DNA of 64,000 bases, taken from Vigna angularis (Eukaryota > Streptophyta > Magnoliopsida > Fabales > Fabaceae). The stretch is taken from assembly GCF_016808095.1 (NCBI RefSeq), contig NC_068971.1, forward strand, positions 9,870,501 to 9,934,500, written 5' to 3'. Shown here piece after piece: positions 48,774-58,302 of this stretch (positions are counted from its first letter, which is position 1; every line of letters starts with the position of its first letter). The notes under the pieces were generated by a model. The model was not told the DNA's origin, ran no database searches, and worked only from the letters and a program-made list of their open reading frames with translations. The translations under genes and the position numbers were made by a program.

Positions 48774-49464
48774 TACCGCGGTTCACTACTTAACCGCGGT
48801 ATAAAAGGGTTATATGCCGCGGTTTAACCCCCAACCGCGGCATATACTAATTTAAAAAATTATCAGAAATGGCATTTTTGAAATTATATTCAAACTATAT
48901 GCCGCGGTTCAGCGGGCAACCGCGGCATAAACATCGAAATATTTCAAATTAATATTAAAATAATTTCATATAGGAGAATATGCCGCGGTTCCCCAGAGAA
49001 CCGCGGCATATACCCCTGAAACGTGTTCAACACAACTGTCTCCCCAACTGCCTTTCAGAGAATTTCAGAAGTTACAGGGGGTATATGCCGCGGTTCTCTG
49101 GGGAACCGCGGCATATACCCCCTGTAACTTCTGAAATTCTCTGACTGGCAGAGAAGTTGAGACGTTACAGGGGTATATGCCGCGGTTCCCCAGAGAACCG
49201 CGGCATATACCCCCTGTAACTTTTCAAATTCTCTGACCCAGTCAGCACCTGCAATAAATTGGCAGGGTATATGCCGCGGTTGTGCAGAGAACCGCGGCAT
49301 ATACTCTGTTATTAAATTTTTTATTCATACGTGGCGTCAAAGGCAATGGTTGACTGGGGTATATGCCGCGGTTCCCCGTAGAACCGCGGCATATATGTTC
49401 GTTTTATTTACAAAACTGCCACCGCGCACCATTATGCTGCGGTTTTCGTTGAACCGCGGCATAA
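48774..49464. repeat. Right subterminal palindrome array of the CACTA element
   Basis: Nine palindromes of the TATGCCGCGGTT...AACCGCGGCATA type start at about 48774, 48812, 48898, 48970, 49083, 49176, 49270, 49361 and 49431. One of them is embedded in a much longer perfect hairpin (49056-49143). With the left array this gives sixteen palindromes. CpG and CCG density is far above the surroundings. Confidence 0.92.
49056..49143. repeat. 88-bp near-perfect palindrome (41-bp arms)
   Basis: Left arm CAGAGAATTTCAGAAGTTAC through GCCGCGGTTC; the right arm is its exact reverse complement, with a six-base loop. A diverged copy of the flanking unit (GTTACAGGGG ... CCCCTGTAAC) follows at 49160-49225. 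Confidence 0.95.
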
Positions 49465-49497
49465 TGTGCGCTGTAAAAACCCGATTTTTTACTAGTG

Positions 49498-50189
49498 TCA
49501 ATATGCATGTAAATTCAAACACCTTATGATGCAAAAATTATTATTTTTAATGTTATTGAGAGATGGAAGACACAGAAAAAGGATAACTCAAATCACTAAT
49601 CAAAAGAAACAAATACATTAATATAATGTACCAATTCAGGGTGTCACGAATCGTATTTAAAGTAAGATGTTTCAAAATCCTTTTAACGCTAAAAACAGTC
49701 CTAATTAAATATTTCAACATTTAAAACATGCATAATTAAAACAAGGTTTAAACCCTCATTTGGTCCTCATATTTGTGTGCCAATCTCAAGTGGGTCATCA
49801 TGTTTTTTTCGGTCTCAATCGGGTCCTTAAACTTGTTAAAATGAGTTAATTAAGCCCACTCCGTTAATTTTTCAGTAATGTCGTTTGCCTTTGATTACAT
49901 GGTGCACAGATAATGAACTCAGTTTAAAATATTTAAATACGTGGATAATAGTTATTTGAAAAAAATGAAAAAAATAAATATACGTGGCAGGGAATGAGGG
50001 ATTTTGCTGTTGATTGGCTTTTTTTTAAGTTAAATAGAAAAACTGAAATGGGAATTAGGGATTTCATGAGTAAGGGATTTTGTTGGGGTGAGTGAGTGTG
50101 AGAATTAGGGCTTGGTAAAATGTTTGCAAAGACGAAGACAATCACGTTGTGGTGGAGGAACGGAATTGAAAGTGGGCTACGAACAGGAC
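49498..50189. other. Spacer between CACTA and Ogre elements, possibly an older DNA transposon end
   Basis: No gene. From about 49740 the text (TTTAAACCCTCATTTGGTCC, CTCAATCGGGTCC) has the look of a common legume interspersed element whose start resembles Mutator-type termini, but I cannot define ends. The Ogre LTR starts directly after GAACAGGAC, so the last five bases AGGAC are its candidate target duplication. Confidence 0.4.
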
Positions 50190-50404
50190 TGTTAATACCC
50201 AATTTCGTCCGGGTAGTTAAAAATGTATATAGAGTTAAGAAGGGATAATAAGATAAAGTAGACGAGCAAAGATAAATTTAATACGAAGTCTCAAAAATGA
50301 TTTTGTTCCGTTTTCCTTTTTTTTATTATTTTTGTCCTTTTGTGTTTATTTTGTTTCGTCTATTCATTTTCTCTTCTATTTATATTTTATTTTTCTTTAT
50401 TTCA

Positions 50405-50465
50405 TTTGGTTTTATTTTATTTTATTTTATTTTATTTTACTTTATTTTATTTTATTATATTTTAT
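50405..50465 (+). repeat. (TTTTA)n microsatellite
   Basis: About nine pentamer units with few interruptions, within a longer T-rich tract to about 50640. The Phe/Tyr/Ile-rich open frames over it (50297-50753) are artefacts of composition. Confidence 0.95.
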
Positions 50466-52483
50466 GTTATTTTATTTTCTTTTTATGTTATTCCATTTTG
50501 CTTTATTTTATGTTTTTTTTATTTCCGTTTTTTTAGGGTTTATTTTTATGTATTCTACTTTCTTATTTTATTTTTTATTATTATTATTTTTGTTGTTTCC
50601 CTTTTAATCTCGTTTTTATTTTTATTTTTTAAAAAAAAAATTTCAAGAAAAGGTTATCTTTTATGTAAAAATTTGCACTGCAACAAAAAAAAAAGTGAAA
50701 GAAAAAGCAAAGGGAAAAATAAAATCCCAAGGTCAACTCTTTCCCTCCTCTGAAGTCAGTTGCAGTGAATGCTTAGAAAGTGTTTGCGTGGTGGCAGCGT
50801 GAAAAAGTGCTTTGTTTTTCTTGCTGAAATTCTTAAGCGGCAACGGCAGACATACATGGAAGAGGAAAACGTTTTGAACGGGCATCAAGCCAACGGCAAA
50901 ATGAAACATGAAAATATGAAAAAAGAGAAAAAGGAAATCGGGCGCCAGAGAAGATCCCAGGGGTACAGCAGGAGGAGGGGGGTTTGTTTTTGAAAAGGGG
51001 GATAATCACATTGGAGAGACACACGGACCACCATCACTTAGAGAGGGAGAGACCTTAGACGAAGAGAAAGGAGAGTAAGCAACGAGTGTTAGGTGAACCT
51101 AGCTATCTACCTCACTTTCCGGTACCTGCGAGATCATTTGGGGTTTGGTTACTGAAAAAGAAGTTCGTCCGAGGAGAGCAAAGGGGATTAAAATCCAAGA
51201 GGAAAGACATCTTGAAGCTGCGAAGGTAAGTCTTCATGTACCTAAGCTCTTTGGTCATGCTCCACGTATATATGCTTTCCTTAGATACACTATCCTCATG
51301 CGTGCTGAGTGTGAATGATTGATGCTGGATCAATGTATATATTTGCGTTTGTTCCCCTTCCTCTGTTAACCAAAACTGCACCCAAAATGCAGTTTCGGTG
51401 CTTTCATTTATTTAACTAACGATAGAAGATCGGCATACACTTCCCTAACGTCAACACTGCATATCCCTTTAGCACCCATTAACACACAGGAAACACGTAA
51501 GTAAAGAGTAAACAGCAGCAGCAAATATAGTTCTCGTCCCATCTCATACCTCTATCAAACGAAATGGATAAACCAAATCTCAAATCTAGTATAAACTCAA
51601 AGCTTGTCCCTGGAATATAATTGTTATATCTTGCGTCTTCAATCTGAGATAGCAGGTTAACCTTTCGAGCTCCATGCCTAATTCCCCCAGGACCCATGAT
51701 CCCAGTATCATGCCTCAGATGTTCGTTATCTTCGACCTGTAACGCAAAACACCCTTCCAGTCACCTTCTCCTTCCACTCCCATTTTTCATAGACCGGGGA
51801 CTAAGCCTTCAGGCCTCCCTTCATTTCCAATCATCATTACCAGCAAAGGATTTGAACCCCTGAAGCTCGAAAGAACATTCAATAATCATCTCACACAAAA
51901 TTGATCTCTTTTTATCCTCATGACCATCATTTTCACTTGCCCATTGAATCGTCTCCCTCAATATCCATTCATTTTTCATTTTGTCCTCCATCTGGTTCAA
52001 TACATGAAAAACAGAGAAGAACTCATTCGGTTTCTAACCTCAACCATGTTTCCCATCACATAAACTCATCTCAGCACCCAAAACAGAAAATAGATATCAG
52101 AGGGGTATGGGAATAATCGTCGGCTGCAAGTTCTAATCTCAAACGGAGGAGGAGAGATTTCGCCTCGACTGGCGACGGCTCCGGTGGCTCGCAGCTGCCA
52201 GTCGGATGGAGGTTGGGCGTGCGGCGGGGGCTGGAAGCAGTAACGCCGTGGCCGCCGTTCGGTTTCGAGCACTTGCTGTCGCCGGCGGTGTCAAGACTGG
52301 TGGAAGTCGTCGGAGCTGCGGTCAGTTCTGACTAAGGCGTGAGCACACCGGCAGCGAGTAGAGAGCGACCTTGGATCTCTGGAGCTGAGTATGAGTGTTG
52401 GGAATGAAAGGGGAATGCTGAACCCCTAGGGGATTCTAGGTCAGAAAGGCGACCCTGGGCCTGTGCTAGGAAAAGCCCAAAGG

Positions 52484-53880
52484 TGGACTTTACGAACGCT
52501 CGTTACTCCCTCTTTTCGAACGCTCGTTAATCCCTCTTTTCGAACGCTCGTTTTTCAACCCTTTCCGAACGTTCGTCATTCGGCCCCCTTTCCCAGCGTC
52601 CGTTTGCCAACTCCCCAACGAGCGCTCGTCCCCAACGAGCGCTCGTCATTCAGCCCCTTTCCCAGCGTCCGTTCGTTAATTCCCCAACGAACGCTCGTCC
52701 CAACGAGCGCTCGTCCACAACGAGCGCTCGTCATTCAGCCCCTTTCCCAGCGTCCGTTCGTCAATTACCCAACGAACGCTCGTCCAAACGAACGCTCGTC
52801 CACAACGAGCGCTCGTCATTCAGCCCCTTTCCCAGCGTCCGTTCGTCAATTACCCAACGAACGCTCGTCCAAACGAACGCTCGTCCCCATCGAGCGCTCG
52901 TCATTCAGCCCTTTCCCAGCGTCCGTTCGTCAATTACCCAACGAACGCTCGTCCAAACGAACGCTCGTCCCCATTGAGCGCTCGTCATTCAGCCCTTTTC
53001 CAGCGTCCGTTTGCCAACTCCCCAACGAGCGCTCGTCCCCAACGAGCGCTCGTCATTCAGCCCTTTCCCAGCGTCCGTTCGTTAATTCACCAACGAACGC
53101 TCGTCCCAACGAGCGCTCGTCCACAACGAGCGCTCGTCATTCAGCCCCTTTCCCAGCGTCCGTTCGTCAATTAACCAACGAACGCTCGTCCAAACGAACG
53201 CTCGTCCCCATCGAGCGCTCGTCATTCCGCCCTTTCCCAGCGTCCGTTCGTCAATTACCCAACGAACGCTCGTCCAAACGAACGCTCGTCCCCATCGAGC
53301 GCTCGTCATTCAGCCCTTTTCCAGCGTCCGTTTGCCAACTCCCCAACGAGCGCTCGTCCCCAACGAGCACTCGTCATTCAGCCCTTTCCCAGCGTCCGTT
53401 CGTTAATTCACCAACGAACGCTCGTCCCAACGAGCGCTCGTCCACAACGAGCGCTCGTCATTCAGCCCCTTTCCCAGCGTCCGTTCGTCAATTACCCAAC
53501 GAACGCTCGTCCAAACGAACGCTCGTCCCCATCGAGCGCTCGTCATTCGGCCCTTTCCCAGCGTCCGTTCGTCAATTACCCAACGAACGCTCGTCCAAAC
53601 GAACGCTCGTCCCCATCGAGCGCTCGTCATTCAGCCCTTTTCCCAGCGTCCGTTCGTCAATTCCCCAACGAACGCTCGTCCCAACGAGCGCTCGTCCACA
53701 CCGAACGCTCGTCATTCGGCCCCCTTTCCCGGCGTCCGTTCGTCAACGAACGCTCGTCCAAACGAACGCTCGTCCCCATCGAGCGCTCGCCATTCAGCCC
53801 TTTTTCCAGCGTCCGTTCGTCAATTCCCCAACGAACGCTCGTCCCCATCGAGCGCTCGCCATTCAGCCCTTTTTCTTATT
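52484..53880 (+). repeat. CGAACGCTCGTC / GAGCGCTCGTC tandem array in the LTR
   Basis: About sixteen units of roughly 84 bases, each made of CCCAGCGTCCGTTCGTCAAT followed by two or three ACGAACGCTCGTCC or ACGAGCGCTCGTCC subunits and CATTCAGCCC. A variant GTTTGCCAACTCCCC recurs at 52603, 53008 and 53329, marking higher-order units of four or five. The 8-base core GAGCGCTC is itself palindromic. The array leaves a 511-codon + strand frame (52463-53998) that is merely translated repeat. Confidence 0.95.
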
Positions 53881-54039
53881 TCATTTTATTCTATTTTGTC
53901 TATCTTATTTCATTTGTTTTATTTATTTCTTTTATTTTTATTTTATTTATTATTTTATTTTCTTCTATCTAGTCATTCTACATATTTACTTATCCTAAAA
54001 TATATATTTAATAATGCAATATTTACAATTTAAATAAAG

Positions 54040-54665
54040 GAATTTATCAAAATACGTTTTAAAGGTTTAGGCACATGTGTGATCGCACGCATCGTCCTTG
54101 TGCTGAAAACCTTTTCTCTTTCTTAATTAAAATTACAAAAAAATACGTTTCAAGGGTTTAGGCACATGTGTGATCGCACGCATCGTCCTTGTGCTGAAAA
54201 CCTTTTCTTTTTCTTAATCGAAATTACAAAAAATGTTTTAAAGGTTTAGGCACATGTGTGATCGCACGCATCGTCCTTGTGCTGAAAACCTTTTCTCTTT
54301 CTTAATTAAAATTACAAAAAATACGTTTTAAGGGTTTAGGCACATGTGTGATCGCACGCATCGTCCTTGTGCTGAAAACCTTTTCTCTTTCTTAATCGAA
54401 ATTACAAAAAATGTTTTAAAGGTTTAGGCACATGTGTGATCGCACGCATCGTCCTTGTGCTAAAAACCTTTTAGCTTTCTTAATTAAAATTACAAAAAAT
54501 ATGTTTTAAAGGTTTAGGCACATGTGTGATCGCACGCATCGTCCTTGTGCTAAAAACTTTTTCTTTTCCTTAAGTAAAATTAACCAAAAAATATGTTTTA
54601 AAGGTTTATGCACATGTGTGATCGTACGCATCGTCCTTGTGCTAACAACCTTTTCTCTTTCTTAA
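54040..54665 (+). repeat. Seven-copy ~90-bp tandem array in the LTR
   Basis: Copies start with GGTTTAGG at about 54064, 54154, 54243, 54332, 54421, 54511 and 54603 (the last reads GGTTTATG). Each includes GCACATGTGTGATCGCACGC and ATCGTCCTTGTGCT. The core GTGTGATCGCACGC is almost a perfect palindrome. Spacing is 89-92 bases. Confidence 0.95.
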
Positions 54666-55266
54666 ACAAAATACAAAAAAGGTATAAAATCTTCAAAAAA
54701 CCCGAAAACATCAACAATTTTAAACAACAAATAGTCTTGCTAGCCAGAACTACGTTATCCTTGATTCTCCATCAAAAATGGAGATACGTAGGAGCAAGGC
54801 CAGTCCTTGTCAGGTTCACTTCCCAAAATCCAAAATCATTTCAAAACAATTTCCAAACAAATTTCTCAAATAGTTTCCAAAAGAACTACGTAACCCTGAT
54901 TTCTCATTTTGAATGAGAATACGTAGGAGCAAGGTCAATCCTTGTCGGGCCCAAAAAAACTAAAAAAATATATTTTGTTTATTTATAAATTTTATTTTAG
55001 AGGATAGTTAAACATTTTGAAAACCACATCATATTCGTGCATTTAGTTAAAGGTACTGCCTTAAGGCAGGCGTTGTAGGGTGTTAATACCTTCCCTACAC
55101 GTAACCGACTCCCGAACCTAGAATCTGGTTCTTGTAGACCACGCTTTATCGTTTTATGGTTTTTTCGTAGTTTTCCATAATAAACTATGGTGGCGACTCC
55201 AAATCTCTTTTCGAAACACTTTCCTTTTTTGGATCGTCGTCCCGTCGCGATTCCGGTTGCGACAGA

Positions 55267-55286
55267 TGGCGACTCCACTGGGGACT
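55267..55286 (+). promoter_or_regulatory. Primer binding site (tRNA-Arg type)
   Basis: TGGCGACTCCACTGGGGACT lies two bases after the LTR end. This is the form of primer site known from Ogre elements, complementary to the 3' end of a tRNA-Arg. The tRNA assignment comes from family knowledge. Confidence 0.85.
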
Positions 55287-56010
55287 GCTAGAGAGTCAAA
55301 CCATTTAATTAGATGCTCGATTCTGATGTGGTTTTGCTTTATGTTTTCCTTCCCATTTTCTTTATCTATGTTTGATATTTTGAATAATTGCATGAGTTGC
55401 TTGGATTGTCCTATATTGAACCCCAGGGTAGAAAACATGTTCATATCTGCCTGGGAATTTTTCTGGTTGTTTTGCAGGTGAGGGTTTGGGTATGCATTGC
55501 ATTCTCCCTTCACACACACACTTTGTGCATATCATGAGTGGGGCCCTATACCCGGGTCTGAGCGTAACTTAGAATTAGAGGAGTTGTGTAGCGGTGTCAT
55601 TCTGGGATGTACTTCCTGTCTGGCTATCGTGAGAACTCCAGCTAGAGTCTGTTCTCTTCACTTGTGTCTCCTCATCTAGTTGATTACTCGACTGTTGTGG
55701 AGATGCTATGAAGGGGGCCATAGCTCTAGTGACCATTGACCTCTAGGTTCAGGAGACCATCCTTGTGAAATTGCATATATTTGACCTCGGATCCAAGCCA
55801 TTAAACCTTTATTAGGGCACAAAGGGAGAAACGTATTCTTGTAATCCTCACGCTGTTCGTTCTCTTTCGAAAATTATGTTATTGCATTTTCATGCCATGC
55901 ATGCATTTGATTCATCGTGTTGTTTTATTATCATGTATCATATTCATGCATCATTTAGTAACATGTTGGTTTTAGGGGAAATCACAGGTATACTCTTGAC
56001 TTCACACGAG
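55287..56010 (+). other. Ogre leader between primer site and ORF1
   Basis: Untranslated leader. Several short open frames are present. An ATG at 55876 is in frame with ORF1, but the sequence between it and 56011 is unlike coding sequence and contains a possible splice acceptor (TTTTAG at about 55969-55974), so 56011 is preferred as the ORF1 start. Confidence 0.5.
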
Positions 56011-58014
56011 ATGGATGCTGGCACCAGATCTGATGCTACACTGCATACCAACTCCGCCATTTTAAGAAAGAAGTCTAGCCTAAGGACACATGTTGGAAAT
56101 TTGACCGGGTTGATAAATTTAGGCCAAAGACTCAAGACCATACAAAGAGAAGCCTTCGGGAGGAAATATGGGAATTTGTTGAGTTTAATGGAGGTGAAAG
56201 TACAGTTGCCCGCTATTACAGCTCTAGCTCAGTATTATGATCCTCCACTGAGATGTTTCACCTTCCAGGACTTCCAGCTGGCGCCAACCGTAGAAGAATT
56301 TGAGCATATTCTGGGTTTGCCATTAGAGGGTACCAAGCCATATCAGCACTTGGAGCATCATGCCTCTGTTTCTACCCTTGCTGCTATAATGAAAATACAG
56401 CCCAATGAATTGGAGAATCGGTTAATAACGAGACATCAAATGCGGGGGCTGACGCAAGGATACCTTGAACAGTATTTGCACGACCTGGGCAATAGGGAAG
56501 AATGGGAGACCTTCATGGATGTACTAGCCCTCACTGTGTTTGGCATTGTCCTGTTTCCCAAACTGGAAGACTTTGCAGATTACACTGCTATTGATGTCTT
56601 CGTGGCAAAAAAGACAAGATCAGAAAACCCTGTAACAGCAGTCCTCGCAGATGTGTATGGGACTATGAGTTTTTGCCATGAGAGAAAAGGGAAGAAGATT
56701 CTTTGTTGTTTGCCGGCGTTATATGCATGGATGACGACACGAGTATTTAAGGGGGTAATCGATGTTAGGAGCTCATCTGAGAATCTATCGCATCAAGGAG
56801 GTAATGGGTGGGCTCTTTTCTTTGCCGGTTTGAGAGAAGGAAACGTAAAGTGGCGCCTTCCTTGGCTCGAGACTAAACCATCTATCCAACATTGTGGCAA
56901 CTTCCCTAACATACCTCTCATAGGCACTAGGTATTGTATCAACTACAACCCCGTTTTGGTCCAGAGACAGTTCGGATATCCTATGAAGGGAGCGCCTTCA
57001 CCAGATTATCTCACAGCCTTCTTCGTCTACTATGAGGACGGACATTGTACTGAAATGTTGAGGAGGGTCAGAAGTGCCTGGGAAAATGTGGTGCGAGCAG
57101 AGAAGGACCTGAGGATTGGAGTGATGGATAGCAGGGTTAGTTATCATACCTGGATTCTGGAGAGGGTAAGAGAAGTCAAGTTGCCTTTCAAGCCCATCAA
57201 TGATCAACCGGCGAGTGAAGGAACATCCCAAGCCCCAGAAAGTGAAGAGGTGAAACAGCTGAAGGCTGAGGTGGAGAAATTGAGGGTGAGGAATGCTAGG
57301 TTGGAAAATGAATTACAGAAGGCTCGCAATGATTTTGTGGATATGAGGAATGATAACGAAGAAAAGTCACGGGCTTATGAAAACATTGTCAAGAGCCAGA
57401 AGGCAGAGAGAGATTATACATTCTGAGTAAAACAGGATCTTGCGGTCGCAAGTAAGGAGCTATCCATGAGGGTGAATGAGAAGAATGTGGCTTCAGAAGA
57501 GGGCAGACAGTGGAAGCAACTCTATGAAGAAGCCAAGAGGGATAAAAGGGAAGCCCTAAAAAGACTAAGGGAAGCGCAAGTCCAAGTGCAAGAGGCGGGG
57601 CATCAAATGAAGGAAATGGCTACATCATTTGAAGCGGAGTTGAATCAGGAGCGCTGGAAGCTGGCAGAGGCTGAAGGGGAGTATCGAGCCATGTTAAAGC
57701 AGATGGAGGATTACATCGAGGAGCAGGAGGAGCGATGGAGGTCGATAGAATTTGAAGAAAGGCATCAGGCCTTGATAAAGCGAATGAAAGACCACATCGC
57801 AGAGCAAGAAACGGCCGTAAGGCATTGGAAGGAAAGCTTCTCTCAGTTGACTGCTTTGGCAAATGGGGCAATTGAAGACATCCCTAGAATGGTGTCGGAA
57901 GCTGAAGCGAGTACCCACTTTTATAGCCCACCAGTAGAAATAGAGCTTTTTATTAATCACTGTAAACGGTTGATAGACGAGATGAAATCCCTCATCACTC
58001 GGGCTAGGAATTGA
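56011..58014 (+). pseudogene. Ogre ORF1, interrupted by one in-frame stop
   Basis: Ogre elements carry an extra ORF1 of unknown function upstream of gag. This copy reads in one frame from the ATG at 56011 (MDAGTRSDATL) to 58014, broken only by a TGA at 57424-57426. The N-terminal 350 residues hold the conserved blocks RCFTFQDFQLAPTVEEFE, ILGLPLEG and WRLPWLE, resembling the plant DUF7745 type. The C-terminal part, on both sides of the stop, is a long charged coiled coil (VKQLKAEVEKLRVRNARLE ... EGEYRAMLKQMEDYI). The stop is of the kind made by C-to-T change. The truncated product would keep the globular part and lose most of the coil. Confidence 0.85.
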
Positions 58015-58302
58015 TGTATTTAAAGATCTTTATGATTTGTTTCCTTTAAGAAATGTAATGAACTTGTTTCCCTTTAAATGAAAGGTGTGGGATGTTGTTT
58101 AGCATCTGCTTGTGTTAATTTCCATCAGTGATGTCATTACAATCTTGTGATTTCCCCCTATTACTAGCATGCATCATCCTTTCTTTTGTTCAGCATGTTT
58201 CATTTCCATCTAATTAATTAAAATAATAAAACAGTACAAGTGAGGGAAACAACGGCCAATTTTCCACGACATCCCTACAGAACTCGAGCCAATTCAAGAA
58301 TT

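Larger units (their letters stand above)
41382..49497 (-). mobile_element. Autonomous CACTA (En/Spm) transposon, 8,116 bp, apparently intact
   Basis: The left end is CACTAGTGCAGCGAGGGG and the right end, inverted, is CACTAGTAAAAAATCGGG. The terminal repeats are short and imperfect. The 3-bp flanks match exactly (TCA at 41379-41381 and 49498-49500), the target-duplication length of this superfamily. Inside, on the - strand, are a full TNPD transposase and a second multi-exon gene with all splice sites and frames intact. Both subterminal regions carry palindrome arrays. Intact genes, ends and target duplication point to a recent insertion. Activity cannot be judged from sequence. Confidence 0.95.
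50190..55264 (+). repeat. 5' LTR of the Ogre element (5,075 bp)
   Basis: It starts TGTTAATACCCAATTTCG and ends GGTTGCGACA, two bases before the primer site. It contains no gene. Notable parts are a TTTTA-rich tract (50400-50600), a GC-rich stretch (52100-52460), the CGAACGCTCGTC array (52484-53880), a 90-bp tandem array (54040-54660) and two copies of a hairpin-like block containing ATACGTAGGAGCAAGG (54741-54815 and 54886-54950). Without the 3' LTR the boundaries rest on the TG...CA ends and the primer site. Confidence 0.85.

Noticed and set aside
41404..49464. CRISPR-like array from regularly recurring palindromes
   Set aside because: Palindromes lie at the two ends of a plant transposon with irregular spacing, no spacers of constant size and no cas genes.
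50297..50753. Overlapping Phe/Tyr/Ile-rich frames resembling membrane proteins
   Set aside because: They translate a TTTTA microsatellite and T-rich tract; composition alone makes them hydrophobic.
52463..53998. A 511-codon open frame in the Ogre LTR
   Set aside because: It is pure translation of the CGAACGCTCGTC tandem array (NERSS/SARPQRAL-type repeats) followed by T-rich sequence. The unit is open in several frames and both strands; no domain, no start context.
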